Source of the DNA: Telluribacter roseus
Lineage (GTDB): Bacteria > Bacteroidota > Bacteroidia > Cytophagales > Spirosomataceae
DNA length: 64,000 nucleotides
Assembly (NCBI RefSeq): GCF_017355915.2
Contig: NZ_JAFEUV020000002.1
Span: 496,001-560,000 of the forward strand
Direction of reading: 5' to 3'
Part shown: in pieces, positions 50,730 through 58,787 of the stretch
Layout of the letters: each line of letters begins with the position of its first letter
Position numbering within the stretch: the stretch's first letter is position 1
Position numbers and translations under genes: made by a program
The notes under the pieces: model-generated
Told to the model about the DNA's origin: nothing
The model's input: only the letters and a program-made list of their open reading frames with translations
The model's database searches: none

Positions 50730-51617
50730 CTACTTCAGCATCGGAAACAACCGCTTCAGGTCAGCTTCGGTAGGGCGGGCGCCATATTCGCATACTTCGA
50801 AGGCTTCGGCGTGCTGTACCTGGGCGGCCTTGTCCTTGCCGTACCATTTTTCCAACGACGCGCGTACCTCAGGAGTGATCTTGACGGCGCGGGTTTCGGC
50901 CAGCCATTTTTCCTGATCGGCCTTGTTGGTAGGTACCTGATCCAGAAAGCCAGCGATCCAGGGGAGCCACTCGTAAAACTGTGACTGGTGCGCGTCCATG
51001 GCGTGAATTTTCTGCGCGTATACGGGTGTGATATCAACGGCCACATCAGGACGGAACGGGTTAGGCCGCTGGAAGTGGTCCTGGAAGTACAGGAAGATCG
51101 GGTTTTTCTTCAACGGAGGCGTTTCGGGGGCTACGTTAGGTACGGCTACCATGTAGGCTGCGTCTTGGACAAGGACGCCCGTGTAGCGGTGGTCGGGGTG
51201 ATAGTCGTTGGGGCGCGGGGCTATCACTACGTCGGCATTCCACTCACGGATCTTTTTGATGATCTGCAGGCGGGTATTCAGGTCCGGCAGGAGCTGACCG
51301 TCGTGGTTATCCAGTACATCGTAGGTCACACCGAAGCGCTTACCGGCTTCTTTGGCTTCGGCCAGCCGGCGTTTGGCCAGAGAGGCTCCCTTGTCGGTCT
51401 GGTGGCCGGCGTCGCCGTTGGTAACGGATACGAACTTGACCGCATGTCCCATCGAAGACAGGAGCGCGGCCGTACCACCGCCTTTGATATCACAGTCGTC
51501 GGGGTGAGCGCCGATCATGATAATGCGGAGCTTTTCAGAGGCGTTCTGAGCCCATGAAGTTGCTCCGGAACAGAGCGACAGGAAGAGTACGAAAAAGATT
51601 GATTTTACTAGATTCAT
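50730..51617 (-). CDS. Exported PIG-L family deacetylase
   Basis: A 295-residue PIG-L/LmbE-type zinc deacetylase with a signal peptide (MNLVKSIFFVLFL, cleavage near SWAQ); an ATG at 51629 is an alternative. The metal motif AHPDD is in IMIGAHPDDCDIKGG, and HPDH appears in PNDYHPDHRYTG. It removes N-acetyl groups from GlcNAc-type sugars, and its export suggests a glycan substrate in the periplasm. The C-terminal half (WLAETRAVKITPEVRASLEKWYG) is family-like. The gene is not in an obvious operon. Confidence 0.9.
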   Translation of the reverse strand: MNLVKSIFFVLFLSLCSGATSWAQNASEKLRIIMIGAHPDDCDIKGGGTAALLSSMGHAVKFVSVTNGDAGHQTDKGASLAKRRLAEAKEAGKRFGVTYDVLDNHDGQLLPDLNTRLQIIKKIREWNADVVIAPRPNDYHPDHRYTGVLVQDAAYMVAVPNVAPETPPLKKNPIFLYFQDHFQRPNPFRPDVAVDITPVYAQKIHAMDAHQSQFYEWLPWIAGFLDQVPTNKADQEKWLAETRAVKITPEVRASLEKWYGKDKAAQVQHAEAFEVCEYGARPTEADLKRLFPMLK

Positions 51618-51729
51618 AAAGGTAGTCATTGTAGGGTTAGGTTATTAATATTATATCGTTGCCAACTTAATGCTATAAGCTATTTGATGAGAGTATTAGA
51701 TAACGGGTTGTTTAGTTATGGCTGTTAGC

Positions 51730-52263
51730 TTAGATTATCCACATCAATATTTTATTTTTAACATACCACTTGTTGTTGATCTGTTCAACGAAATACAATG
51801 AGCCAGAGGATGATTTATTGACGTATAGTATAGCTTTATCGTAATTTTTATTAAATACTATTTTTGAGAAATATATTGAAAAGTGATCTTCTTCCTGACT
51901 GACAGCGCTTCTTGGGAGGACTTTGAAGTTAGAGCTCGGCCTAATCTTTTCAGCCTTCAATAATTCCTTTTTGATATTTATTCCTTTAATTCCAAGTATG
52001 AAGTCTTTAAAACTACTGTCTCCTTCACAACATTCCTCGAAAAATTTATCATTCTTTTGTACCGAGTAAATCAATATACCTAAGTCAGATTTAAAATCTG
52101 AAAGAGTATCATTGACTACTATGTAAGAGGGATATTTCTCTGCCAGATGTCCAAAATTGGAGTCTATTACGCTTTTATAAACATCATATTTTATGCTTTC
52201 TAAGCTATCTCCAGAACATGCAAAAGTTAAAAGGATAACAGATAGTAGTAATATTCTTTTCAT
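51730..52263 (-). CDS. AT-rich orphan lipoprotein
   Basis: A 177-residue lipoprotein with signal MKRILLLSVILLTFAC (Cys16). The rest is a mixed alpha/beta sequence with a terminal YFVEQINNKWYVKNKILMWI that looks like the last strands of a small beta-sheet domain. Its DNA is clearly more AT-rich than its neighbours, which suggests transfer. I recognise no family. It is bounded by a 100-base gap on one side and a 66-base gap on the other. Confidence 0.65.
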   Translation of the reverse strand: MKRILLLSVILLTFACSGDSLESIKYDVYKSVIDSNFGHLAEKYPSYIVVNDTLSDFKSDLGILIYSVQKNDKFFEECCEGDSSFKDFILGIKGINIKKELLKAEKIRPSSNFKVLPRSAVSQEEDHFSIYFSKIVFNKNYDKAILYVNKSSSGSLYFVEQINNKWYVKNKILMWII

Positions 52264-52329
52264 ATTAGTTCTACTGAAATATTTGAAATAAGCAGTAGCT
52301 AGCTATTGGAAACGCAGCAATAGTGAACT

Positions 52330-53373
52330 TCAATCCTCCTCCCTGGCCATAAACCTCCGGGCCTTCGCCTTGATTTTATCCGCTTCGCAGCCATTGGCCA
52401 GGTGGCCGCAGTTGCCGGTTAGTTCCAGAACTTCGGCGTTGAGGTCGCGGGCCAGCTGTAGGGCCGAAAGAGGATTAACCATGTGATCCTGTAAGGCTAC
52501 AATGACAAGTGCCTTGGCTTTGGTATCCCGGATAGCCTGCGTCCGGTTGCGGTCCCGGAATACATCGTGTCCCAGCATGGCCCGTAGCTGAGATGCCCAG
52601 TTGAAGGGGTCATTATTTTTGACATATTCGGCTTCTTTGGCCTGCAGGTACTTCTTGTACTCCTGCTCGGTGGGGAGCTTGGTGTGATAGTACTCAGGTG
52701 ATGTCAGGTGCATTTCGTGCAGAGCTCCGACGGTCTTCATGGCGTCGGTGCTGTACTTGCCGCGTTCCAGTACGGCCAGTTGGGTACCCCACAGAAAGCG
52801 GTCATGAGCCGACTGGTCGGGAGTACCTACGATGCTTACTACCTTATCCATCATGGTAGGGTAGGTAAATAGCCACTCGAAGGCTTGCATACCTCCCATA
52901 GAAATACCGGCTACGGCGTAGAGGTGGGGGAGTCCCAGGTGCTTCGTGACCAGCTCGTACTCGGCCCGCACCATATCCCGGATCGAGAACTGGGGGAACA
53001 GAGCTCCCGGCTGAGCCTTGCTGTTGGAAGGTGAAGAGGAAACGCCGTTGCCGAGTGCATCTACCACAATCGTGAAGAAGCGGGTACTGTCGGCCACCTG
53101 ATCGGGAGCCGCCATAAATAGCTTGTTTTCGCTTTTCCCCGTAAACCAGGTAGGTACCAGAATGGCGTTGGAGCGGTTGGCGTTGAGCTTTCCGGCGGTG
53201 CGGTAGCCGAGGCGGCAGTTTTTGATCACCTGCCCATTTTCGAGCCTGAAGTCCCCGAGGTTATAGTACCGTTGTTGCGGCAGCCGTTGCTGCGGCAGTC
53301 GCTGCTGCTGGGCCGGGCTGAGGTGAGTAACTAGTAATGTAATAAGTAGTAGGCAATAGTACTTCAGATGCAT
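52330..53373 (-). CDS. Exported MetX-like alpha/beta hydrolase
   Basis: A 347-residue alpha/beta hydrolase of the homoserine O-acetyltransferase (MetX) group with a signal peptide (cleavage near SPAQ). The nucleophile elbow is AGISMGGMQAFEW. The Asp of the triad is in VALQDHMVNP and the His in NCGHLANG. DALGNGVSSSPSNS is the oxyanion-loop block of the group. The exported location and lack of met genes argue against methionine synthesis. After the signal comes a short QQRLP repeat (three copies), encoded by a 15-base repeat at about 53271-53310. Its stop is 66 bases from the orphan lipoprotein's start. Confidence 0.86.
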   Translation of the reverse strand: MHLKYYCLLLITLLVTHLSPAQQQRLPQQRLPQQRYYNLGDFRLENGQVIKNCRLGYRTAGKLNANRSNAILVPTWFTGKSENKLFMAAPDQVADSTRFFTIVVDALGNGVSSSPSNSKAQPGALFPQFSIRDMVRAEYELVTKHLGLPHLYAVAGISMGGMQAFEWLFTYPTMMDKVVSIVGTPDQSAHDRFLWGTQLAVLERGKYSTDAMKTVGALHEMHLTSPEYYHTKLPTEQEYKKYLQAKEAEYVKNNDPFNWASQLRAMLGHDVFRDRNRTQAIRDTKAKALVIVALQDHMVNPLSALQLARDLNAEVLELTGNCGHLANGCEADKIKAKARRFMAREED

Positions 53374-53462
53374 GCTCTCTGATGATTATTCTTTCTCTAA
53401 AAGAAGTAAGATCCGGTAATACTACTGCCACTATCTAAAATCCGGGTGCAGTAACTAACAAA

Positions 53463-53489
53463 ACAGGAGGCCCATCATGGGCCTCCTGT
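53463..53489 (-). terminator. Terminator after the Hint gene
   Basis: A 12-bp stem ACAGGAGGCCCA/TGGGCCTCCTGT with a TCA loop is followed on minus by TTTTGTTAG. It ends the unit that starts upstream of the Hint gene. Confidence 0.8.
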
Positions 53490-53513
53490 AGGATTATCAA
53501 CTACTATCAATCA

Positions 53514-54101
53514 TTATTTTCCCAATACCACTACATTTTCTGCCAGGTAGGTACCCGTTTCGGTAATAAGGTTATAGCCGGTACTCAGCTTGCCGGCATT
53601 AACCTGTATCAGGCCTACTTTCCAGGCCGATACGCTCCCCGTAGCCGATTCGTAGCAATACAGTACATCTCCCTTGACCAGTTCCTCTACTCGTTTACGG
53701 CCCGCTGTAGTCTGTACCGGGTGACAGGGCGTGGCCTCCAGCAGCAGGGCCGGTACCATTGGCCAGCTGCTGCGACTGGCGGCAAGCTCATCTACCGGGC
53801 GCAGGTACAGTTGCGTGAGGGCGGTACCTATATTTTCCAGTTTATCAACCTGCTGCACCAGCGTCGTCGTGATCTGATCATTGGCATAGGTTATCACGGT
53901 ATCACCGGCTTGTACGGCCGAGATTGACTTCGTCCTTCCGTTCGCCATCTTGACCGACACGTGCTCCGGCAGGCAGTGTAACTCCAGCTGATCCGGTGCT
54001 TTCGAAGCCGTATCTGCGGACATGAACCGAGGCTGCTCTGCCTGAGCCCATGCGCCCAGATAAAGCAGAGCCGCCAGCAAGGTAAGGGTGAAGGTACGCA
54101 T
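53514..54101 (-). CDS. Exported stand-alone Hint-domain protein
   Basis: A 195-residue protein. The ATG at 54101 gives a signal peptide MRTFTLTLLAALLYLGAWAQ. From about residue 43 the sequence matches the Hedgehog/intein (Hint) fold: a first cysteine after His (HCLPEHVSVKMANGRTKSI), strand SAVQAGDTVITY, the motif EATPCHPVQT with the block-B-type histidine (His127), KRVEELVKGDVLY, and a final YLAENVVVLGK. It lacks an obvious extein or Hedge domain. It may cleave itself or have lost that activity. It follows the permease gene with a 36-base gap. The role is unknown. Confidence 0.75.
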   Translation of the reverse strand: MRTFTLTLLAALLYLGAWAQAEQPRFMSADTASKAPDQLELHCLPEHVSVKMANGRTKSISAVQAGDTVITYANDQITTTLVQQVDKLENIGTALTQLYLRPVDELAASRSSWPMVPALLLEATPCHPVQTTAGRKRVEELVKGDVLYCYESATGSVSAWKVGLIQVNAGKLSTGYNLITETGTYLAENVVVLGK

Positions 54102-54137
54102 GGCGCTAGTCACGATTAGTTTAGGTTAATTAATATA

Positions 54138-55232
54138 TTATGCTTTTGAAAGCCTTAGGTAGGCCTTGCTCACCATACCTGGTACTGCGGCTGCCGCTAT
54201 CAGAGCCAGTCCGCTGAACAGCAGGATGACCGGGTTGGCAAAGAACGTACCGGTAGAAAGGATTCCCAAAATAAGCAGGGTAGAGAAAGGTAGCGAGAAA
54301 GCCAGCATCAGTACGGCTAGTTCCATGTCAAAGGTACGCTTCTCCTTGGGCAGTGCCTTGGCTTCTTCCTTAGCATGAAAAGCTGAGATGTGTGCCAGCG
54401 GCCAGAAACTGGCCGAGCTGAGCGGCACTACTATGGCCAGCAGCATCATAGAAGGCTCCGTAATATGGAACACGTAGATCATACCCGAGCTGATGATCAT
54501 GGTAATACCGGCGCGGAAAAGCAGGATTGAAGACACCAGGCCTTTTTTGCCATCCTTGAGTTGTACAGCCAGTCCGATAAATATCAGTACCAAAGGTGTC
54601 ATCAGGGCGCTGGTCTTATCAAAGATGTCGGTTATTACGGCCGGCAGGGTACCATAGTTGATATTTACGCTCAATAGTATAATAGCTATGATGATCAGGA
54701 GGTTGATAGGTTCCTGAACCATGCTCAGTAGCAGGCTCTTGATCTTTCCTCCCGTGTTGGTTTCTTCGTCCGTACTGTTCTTGAGGAACATGTTCATGGC
54801 CAGCAGGTACAGGGTAATCAGCACAAAAAACTTGTTACCTACGTCGGCCAGGGCAGCAATAGCAAGGCTCTTTTCTCCCAAAAATTCGGCAATAAACGGA
54901 AAGCAGGACAGTCCGGGTGCCAGGGAGGGAATGAGCATCATCAGGGTGCGGCCTGTTGAACTGTTTTTTTCAATACCGAAAAGAGAAAACGCAAGAGGTC
55001 CGGAAAAGTACATCAGGAAGTTAAATACCAACGTAACCAGCGGTATGATGAAAAGGGTGGAGTCCATTTCAATCTTCATCAGCGAGATAAAGATCGTAGA
55101 GGGCAGCGCCACCGAAAGTACAATCTCCTTGATACCATTGGTTTGTTCTTTATTCTTAAACTTTGATCTAAGTACCAGACCCAAAGTAATCAGCAGCAAT
55201 AAAGTTATGGTTTTTTGTAAGGCATCGCTCAT
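54138..55232 (-). CDS. AEC family permease
   Basis: A 364-residue protein with about ten membrane helices of the auxin efflux carrier type. Typical are VALPSTIFISLMKIE, SLAPGLSCFPFIAEF and VVPLSSASFWPLAHISAF. Bacterial members export or take up organic acids, amino acid-like anions or related compounds. Its place between the Tat-type aminotransferase and the Hint gene suggests it handles a product of that gene set. The substrate is inference. The unit is separated from the aminotransferase by two hairpins. Confidence 0.86.
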   Translation of the reverse strand: MSDALQKTITLLLLITLGLVLRSKFKNKEQTNGIKEIVLSVALPSTIFISLMKIEMDSTLFIIPLVTLVFNFLMYFSGPLAFSLFGIEKNSSTGRTLMMLIPSLAPGLSCFPFIAEFLGEKSLAIAALADVGNKFFVLITLYLLAMNMFLKNSTDEETNTGGKIKSLLLSMVQEPINLLIIIAIILLSVNINYGTLPAVITDIFDKTSALMTPLVLIFIGLAVQLKDGKKGLVSSILLFRAGITMIISSGMIYVFHITEPSMMLLAIVVPLSSASFWPLAHISAFHAKEEAKALPKEKRTFDMELAVLMLAFSLPFSTLLILGILSTGTFFANPVILLFSGLALIAAAAVPGMVSKAYLRLSKA

Positions 55233-55312
55233 AGTTGAAATGAGTTAAAGGGGTACTGGAGTATTGAATAAGCAGAGTTTGTTATTCAATAGAATAGGTT
55301 AGCAGAAGTAGT

Positions 55313-55350
55313 AAGCGAAGCCAGCAGGCCAGTGACCTCTGGCTTCGCTT
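55313..55350 (-). terminator. Terminator after the aminotransferase gene
   Basis: A 12-bp stem AAGCGAAGCCAG/CTGGCTTCGCTT (55313-55324, 55339-55350). An adjacent second stem GAGCCTGC/GCAGGCTC is at 55357-55374. Confidence 0.75.
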
Positions 55351-55380
55351 GTGAAAGAGCCTGCGTGCAGGCTCCGCAGG

Positions 55381-56565
55381 TTAGCTCAGTTGGCCCAGGG
55401 CGCCAACAAACATCTTCATTTCGTCCATCGTACCGATACTCACACGACACCAGGTCTTGCCCACGATGTCGAACGCCCGTACGCCTACTCCTTTGCTTGC
55501 CATCCTGGTCAGGAGGTCTTTACCGGTTATGCTTACCGGGAAGATCACGAAGTTGGTATAGGACGGGATGTACTTGTAGCCCATCTTGTCGAGGTTGTCG
55601 TACAGGTACAGCTTGGCTTCGTGGTTGAGCTTACGGCTCTTGGTCTGGAACTCCGCGTCGTCCAGGCTGGCGTTGGCTGCCGCGATAGAGGTATAGGCGA
55701 TACCCATACCGCCACGGGTGATTTTCTGGATCTGATCCAGGGTAGAAGGCAGGGCAGCAATGTATCCTACCCGCAAGCCGGCCATACCCATGATCTTAGA
55801 GAAGGTACGGGCTACGATTACGTTCTTCTTCTTAGCCAGCAGCGATACCATACTTTCGGTGTTGGCACCTACGGCCAGCTCCAGGTACGCCTCATCTACG
55901 AATACAGGTACCTTCTCCGATACGCGTGAGCAGAAGTCGAGCAGGTCCTTACCGGCGGTGATGCTACCTACGGGGTTGTTGGGGTTACACACGTACACCA
56001 GCTTGGTATCTTTATCAATGGCCGCTTCCATGGCCTTCAGGTCGTGTGACCAGTCCTCTTTACAGGGGATAGCCTTCCAGGTAGCACCGGTTGATTTGGC
56101 TACGTTGATCAGCGACATGTAGGTAGGGTCAGCCGATACTACGTTTCCTCCGTTGGCAAACAGTACCAGGGCTACTTTCTCCAGCAGGTCCGATGAGCCG
56201 GGGCCCATCATGATATGGTCAGGAGTTACGCCTTCTTTCTTGGCTATCTTGGCCATCAGGTCCGTCAGTTCTTTCCAGGCGTAGCGGTTACCACCCTCCA
56301 CCGACTCAGCCACGGCCTTACGTGCCGACATCGGAGGGCCGTAGGGGTTTTCGTTGGCATTAAGCTTCGCCAGGATCTTGGGTGCTACCTTCTCGTCCAG
56401 GAAGTACTCCCGTACCATAGGACTGCGGAAGATACGGTTCTCAGGGTCCAGGCTGAGGGGCATATTGGAGAAGGCGCCCATGCTCAGGTGTGGTGCTGCC
56501 ACCAAGCCACCCAGTGTCATAAGGCCTGACTTTAACAGATTACGGCGATCGATTTTCTGATCCAT
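55381..56565 (-). CDS. Tat-exported HisC-like PLP aminotransferase
   Basis: A 394-residue aminotransferase class I/II of the histidinol-phosphate aminotransferase group. The N-terminus has a twin-arginine signal (DRRNLLKSGLM). The HisC phrase LNANENPYGPP is at 68-78. NPNNPVG (194-200), Asp224 in FVDEAYLEL and the PLP lysine Lys257 in ARTFSKIMGM are all present, so it should be active. Export of a PLP enzyme with the cofactor already bound explains the Tat route. It lies downstream of SusC, SusD and a lipoprotein gene, so its substrate is probably an amino compound taken up there. That is inference. Confidence 0.9.
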   Translation of the reverse strand: MDQKIDRRNLLKSGLMTLGGLVAAPHLSMGAFSNMPLSLDPENRIFRSPMVREYFLDEKVAPKILAKLNANENPYGPPMSARKAVAESVEGGNRYAWKELTDLMAKIAKKEGVTPDHIMMGPGSSDLLEKVALVLFANGGNVVSADPTYMSLINVAKSTGATWKAIPCKEDWSHDLKAMEAAIDKDTKLVYVCNPNNPVGSITAGKDLLDFCSRVSEKVPVFVDEAYLELAVGANTESMVSLLAKKKNVIVARTFSKIMGMAGLRVGYIAALPSTLDQIQKITRGGMGIAYTSIAAANASLDDAEFQTKSRKLNHEAKLYLYDNLDKMGYKYIPSYTNFVIFPVSITGKDLLTRMASKGVGVRAFDIVGKTWCRVSIGTMDEMKMFVGALGQLS

Positions 56566-56660
56566 AGTAATGAAGATTTGTTAGGTTTTACAATAGTTAG
56601 TAGTGAATAGCACTCGGGTACGTACTCAGGTATGCGTATGTGGAACGGGTTGAAAGAAGG

Positions 56661-56731
56661 TGTCATACCGGCAGCAGGGCTATCTCAATGGGCTGAAAGC
56701 AGAGTAGAGATATTTGAGTGCCGGTATGACA
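56661..56731. repeat. Inverted repeat with 13-bp arms
   Basis: Arms 56661-56673 and 56719-56731 (TGTCATACCGGCA) pair across a 45-base loop holding a second ATCTC/GAGAT stem. It lies between the lipoprotein gene and the aminotransferase gene and may reduce read-through or protect the upstream RNA. Confidence 0.55.
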
Positions 56732-56742
56732 GGATTTAGATA

Positions 56743-57225
56743 TTACTTGGCCTGAATCTGTGACAGGCGGGTAAAGGCGATGCCCTTATGGGTGCCCGAC
56801 CAGGAGATCTTCACCGTGTTGCCAGCTTTGGGGGCGGTTAAGCCCAGTTCAGCCCAGGTTTTTTCCAGGGTTACTTCACCGTTGGCATTGGAGGTAACCT
56901 CGCCCAGTGCAGCGCCGGTACGCAGCGTAATCTTCATTGGTATGTTGGCTACGGGAATGGAATCAATGCCTTTGGTATGGTCAAGAATGTTGGTCTTATC
57001 CAGTTCGAGCAGGCGGGCTTTCAGGACTACTTTGGCATCGGCAGCCGGATAGGTTACCGTAGGCTCAGCCGCCAGGGGAGCACCGAAGGGAGCTCCTACG
57101 ATATCTACCAGTACCGGGGCTACCACCCGATCCACGAAGGGGTCTTCTACCTTACAGGAAGTAGCAACCAATGCGATGGCGAAGGCACAACCCAGAGTTG
57201 AAAGGTATGATATAGTCTTTTTCAT
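56743..57225 (-). CDS. SusCD-associated lipoprotein, unknown
   Basis: A 160-residue lipoprotein with signal and lipobox ending ATSC (Cys24). The rest includes PAADAKVVLKARLLELDKTN and a GEVTSNANGEVTLEKTW segment that looks like a small immunoglobulin or carboxypeptidase-regulatory-like sandwich. It lies 45 bases after SusD, where accessory surface lipoproteins are usual. I do not recognise a family. An ATG four codons upstream is an alternative start. Confidence 0.7.
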   Translation of the reverse strand: MKKTISYLSTLGCAFAIALVATSCKVEDPFVDRVVAPVLVDIVGAPFGAPLAAEPTVTYPAADAKVVLKARLLELDKTNILDHTKGIDSIPVANIPMKITLRTGAALGEVTSNANGEVTLEKTWAELGLTAPKAGNTVKISWSGTHKGIAFTRLSQIQAK

Positions 57226-57270
57226 AATCTTGATCATTAACTGTGAATTAGATACTGTTTACTACCTGCC

Positions 57271-58746
57271 TTACTCAGCCCACCAGAGCTTAGTCTTCAT
57301 GTCGTTGGCACCACCGTTGATCTTCAAAGCCGCCTCTACATTGGCCTGGTTCAGCGAGAACTCCGAGTTGGGGTACACAAAGCGGGTAGGTAGTACGCCA
57401 TCGTTGGCGAATACGGCGCGGCTGTCAGCCGCGGGGAATACCGGGAATCCAGTACGGCGCTTTTCGGTCCAGGCTTCGATGCCTTGTCCGAACAGGGCGA
57501 TCCACTTCTGCTCCAGCACCTTCTCTTTGGTCACCGCTCCTACTTTGGTCAGGTAGTCGGCCGGTACCGTGAGGCTGTACTGGTTGAAGGAAGCTTCGAT
57601 GCCTTTTTCGAAGTACCCTTTGGCATCGCCGGTGATATCACCATCCAGAGCGGCTTCGGCCAGGATGAAGTTCAGTTCCGCAAAGGTCATGATCACCTCC
57701 GGAGCGTCGGCCCGTACGAAGTAGTTACCGATGGTGGAGCTGGTAGCTAGGTAAGCCGTGGCAACCGCGTCGGGTAGTCCGTTGGGGTGTCCCTGGTACT
57801 TACCGTCCTTGTTGGGGTTGGCAAATACCGTGATACGGGTATCACCCAGGGCGTTCAGCTTGTCGGCCAGCGTTGAGCTGATGTTCCAGTCGGTACGACC
57901 ATCCTGTACCATTACCTGGTGCCACTCGTTGTTGCTTGGCAGTACGGTAGTACACTTTAGCAGGGCATTATCCGCGTTGCTGGAAAAGATGGGGTACTTG
58001 GTCGGGTCACCCAAGATCTCTGCCATGATCGCCCGTGACTCGGTAGGCTTCTTGGCGGCCTGGCGGTTGGCCAGACGCAGGCGCAGAGAGTTGGCAAACT
58101 TTTTCCACTTCATGATATCGCCGCCGTACAGGATGTCACCCGAGATGGACGGCCCCGAAGTACTTAGTTTTTCGTTCGCCAGTTTCAGGTCGTTGAGCAT
58201 ACCCGCATACACCTGCTCCATAGAGTCATACTTAGGTGTGTAGATGGGCGATTCGCTGGTACCCGACAGCGCCTCCGAGTAGGGGATAGCCCCGTACATG
58301 TCGGTCAGCAGCGAGAATACCCACGTACGCATCACCAGCGCTACGCCTTCGTAGTTGGCGTTGGGGCTTTTACCATTGGGCCCCGACTGTACAATGATCC
58401 GCTGGAAGTTGAGCAGGCCGTCGTTAAAGAAGCCTTTCCAGTTGTTGGATACCAGACCCGGCGACACTTCGTAGTTATCTCCCTCGTTGGAGTAGATGTT
58501 GCGGGTGAAGTGCTGCACGTACAGCTCAGCGGCATCGATGTTGATCCGCTCAAAGCGGGTGCGGTGTCCCCAGTAGCGATCCACGGAAGCTTCAATACCG
58601 GTAGGAAGCAGGTACTGCGATCCGATGGAGGTAGGGCTGTTGGGGTCAGTATTCATGGCGTCGAAGCTATCAGTACAGCTGCTGATCGTCAGCAGGCTGG
58701 CCAGCGCCATGGCCCAGAGGGTTTTATAGTTGGTTATGCTTTTCAT
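57271..58746 (-). CDS. SusD/RagB-like outer membrane lipoprotein
   Basis: A 491-residue SusD-like protein of the SusD-like 2 type, with lipobox ISSC (Cys24). Typical features are SFDAMNTDPNSPTSI after the cysteine, the TPR-like helices (LVMRTWVFSLLTDMYGAIPYSEAL), FANSLRLRLANRQA and a C-terminal EKVLEQKWIALFGQGIEAWTEKRRTGFP. It forms the lid over the SusC barrel and captures substrate at the surface. The ATG at 58746 is chosen because the residues before it are not signal-like. It starts 42 bases after the SusC stop. Confidence 0.93.
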   Translation of the reverse strand: MKSITNYKTLWAMALASLLTISSCTDSFDAMNTDPNSPTSIGSQYLLPTGIEASVDRYWGHRTRFERINIDAAELYVQHFTRNIYSNEGDNYEVSPGLVSNNWKGFFNDGLLNFQRIIVQSGPNGKSPNANYEGVALVMRTWVFSLLTDMYGAIPYSEALSGTSESPIYTPKYDSMEQVYAGMLNDLKLANEKLSTSGPSISGDILYGGDIMKWKKFANSLRLRLANRQAAKKPTESRAIMAEILGDPTKYPIFSSNADNALLKCTTVLPSNNEWHQVMVQDGRTDWNISSTLADKLNALGDTRITVFANPNKDGKYQGHPNGLPDAVATAYLATSSTIGNYFVRADAPEVIMTFAELNFILAEAALDGDITGDAKGYFEKGIEASFNQYSLTVPADYLTKVGAVTKEKVLEQKWIALFGQGIEAWTEKRRTGFPVFPAADSRAVFANDGVLPTRFVYPNSEFSLNQANVEAALKINGGANDMKTKLWWAE

Positions 58747-58787
58747 CGGTAAAGTCTTTAAATGCTGGCGATACATCAGTCTTTCAA

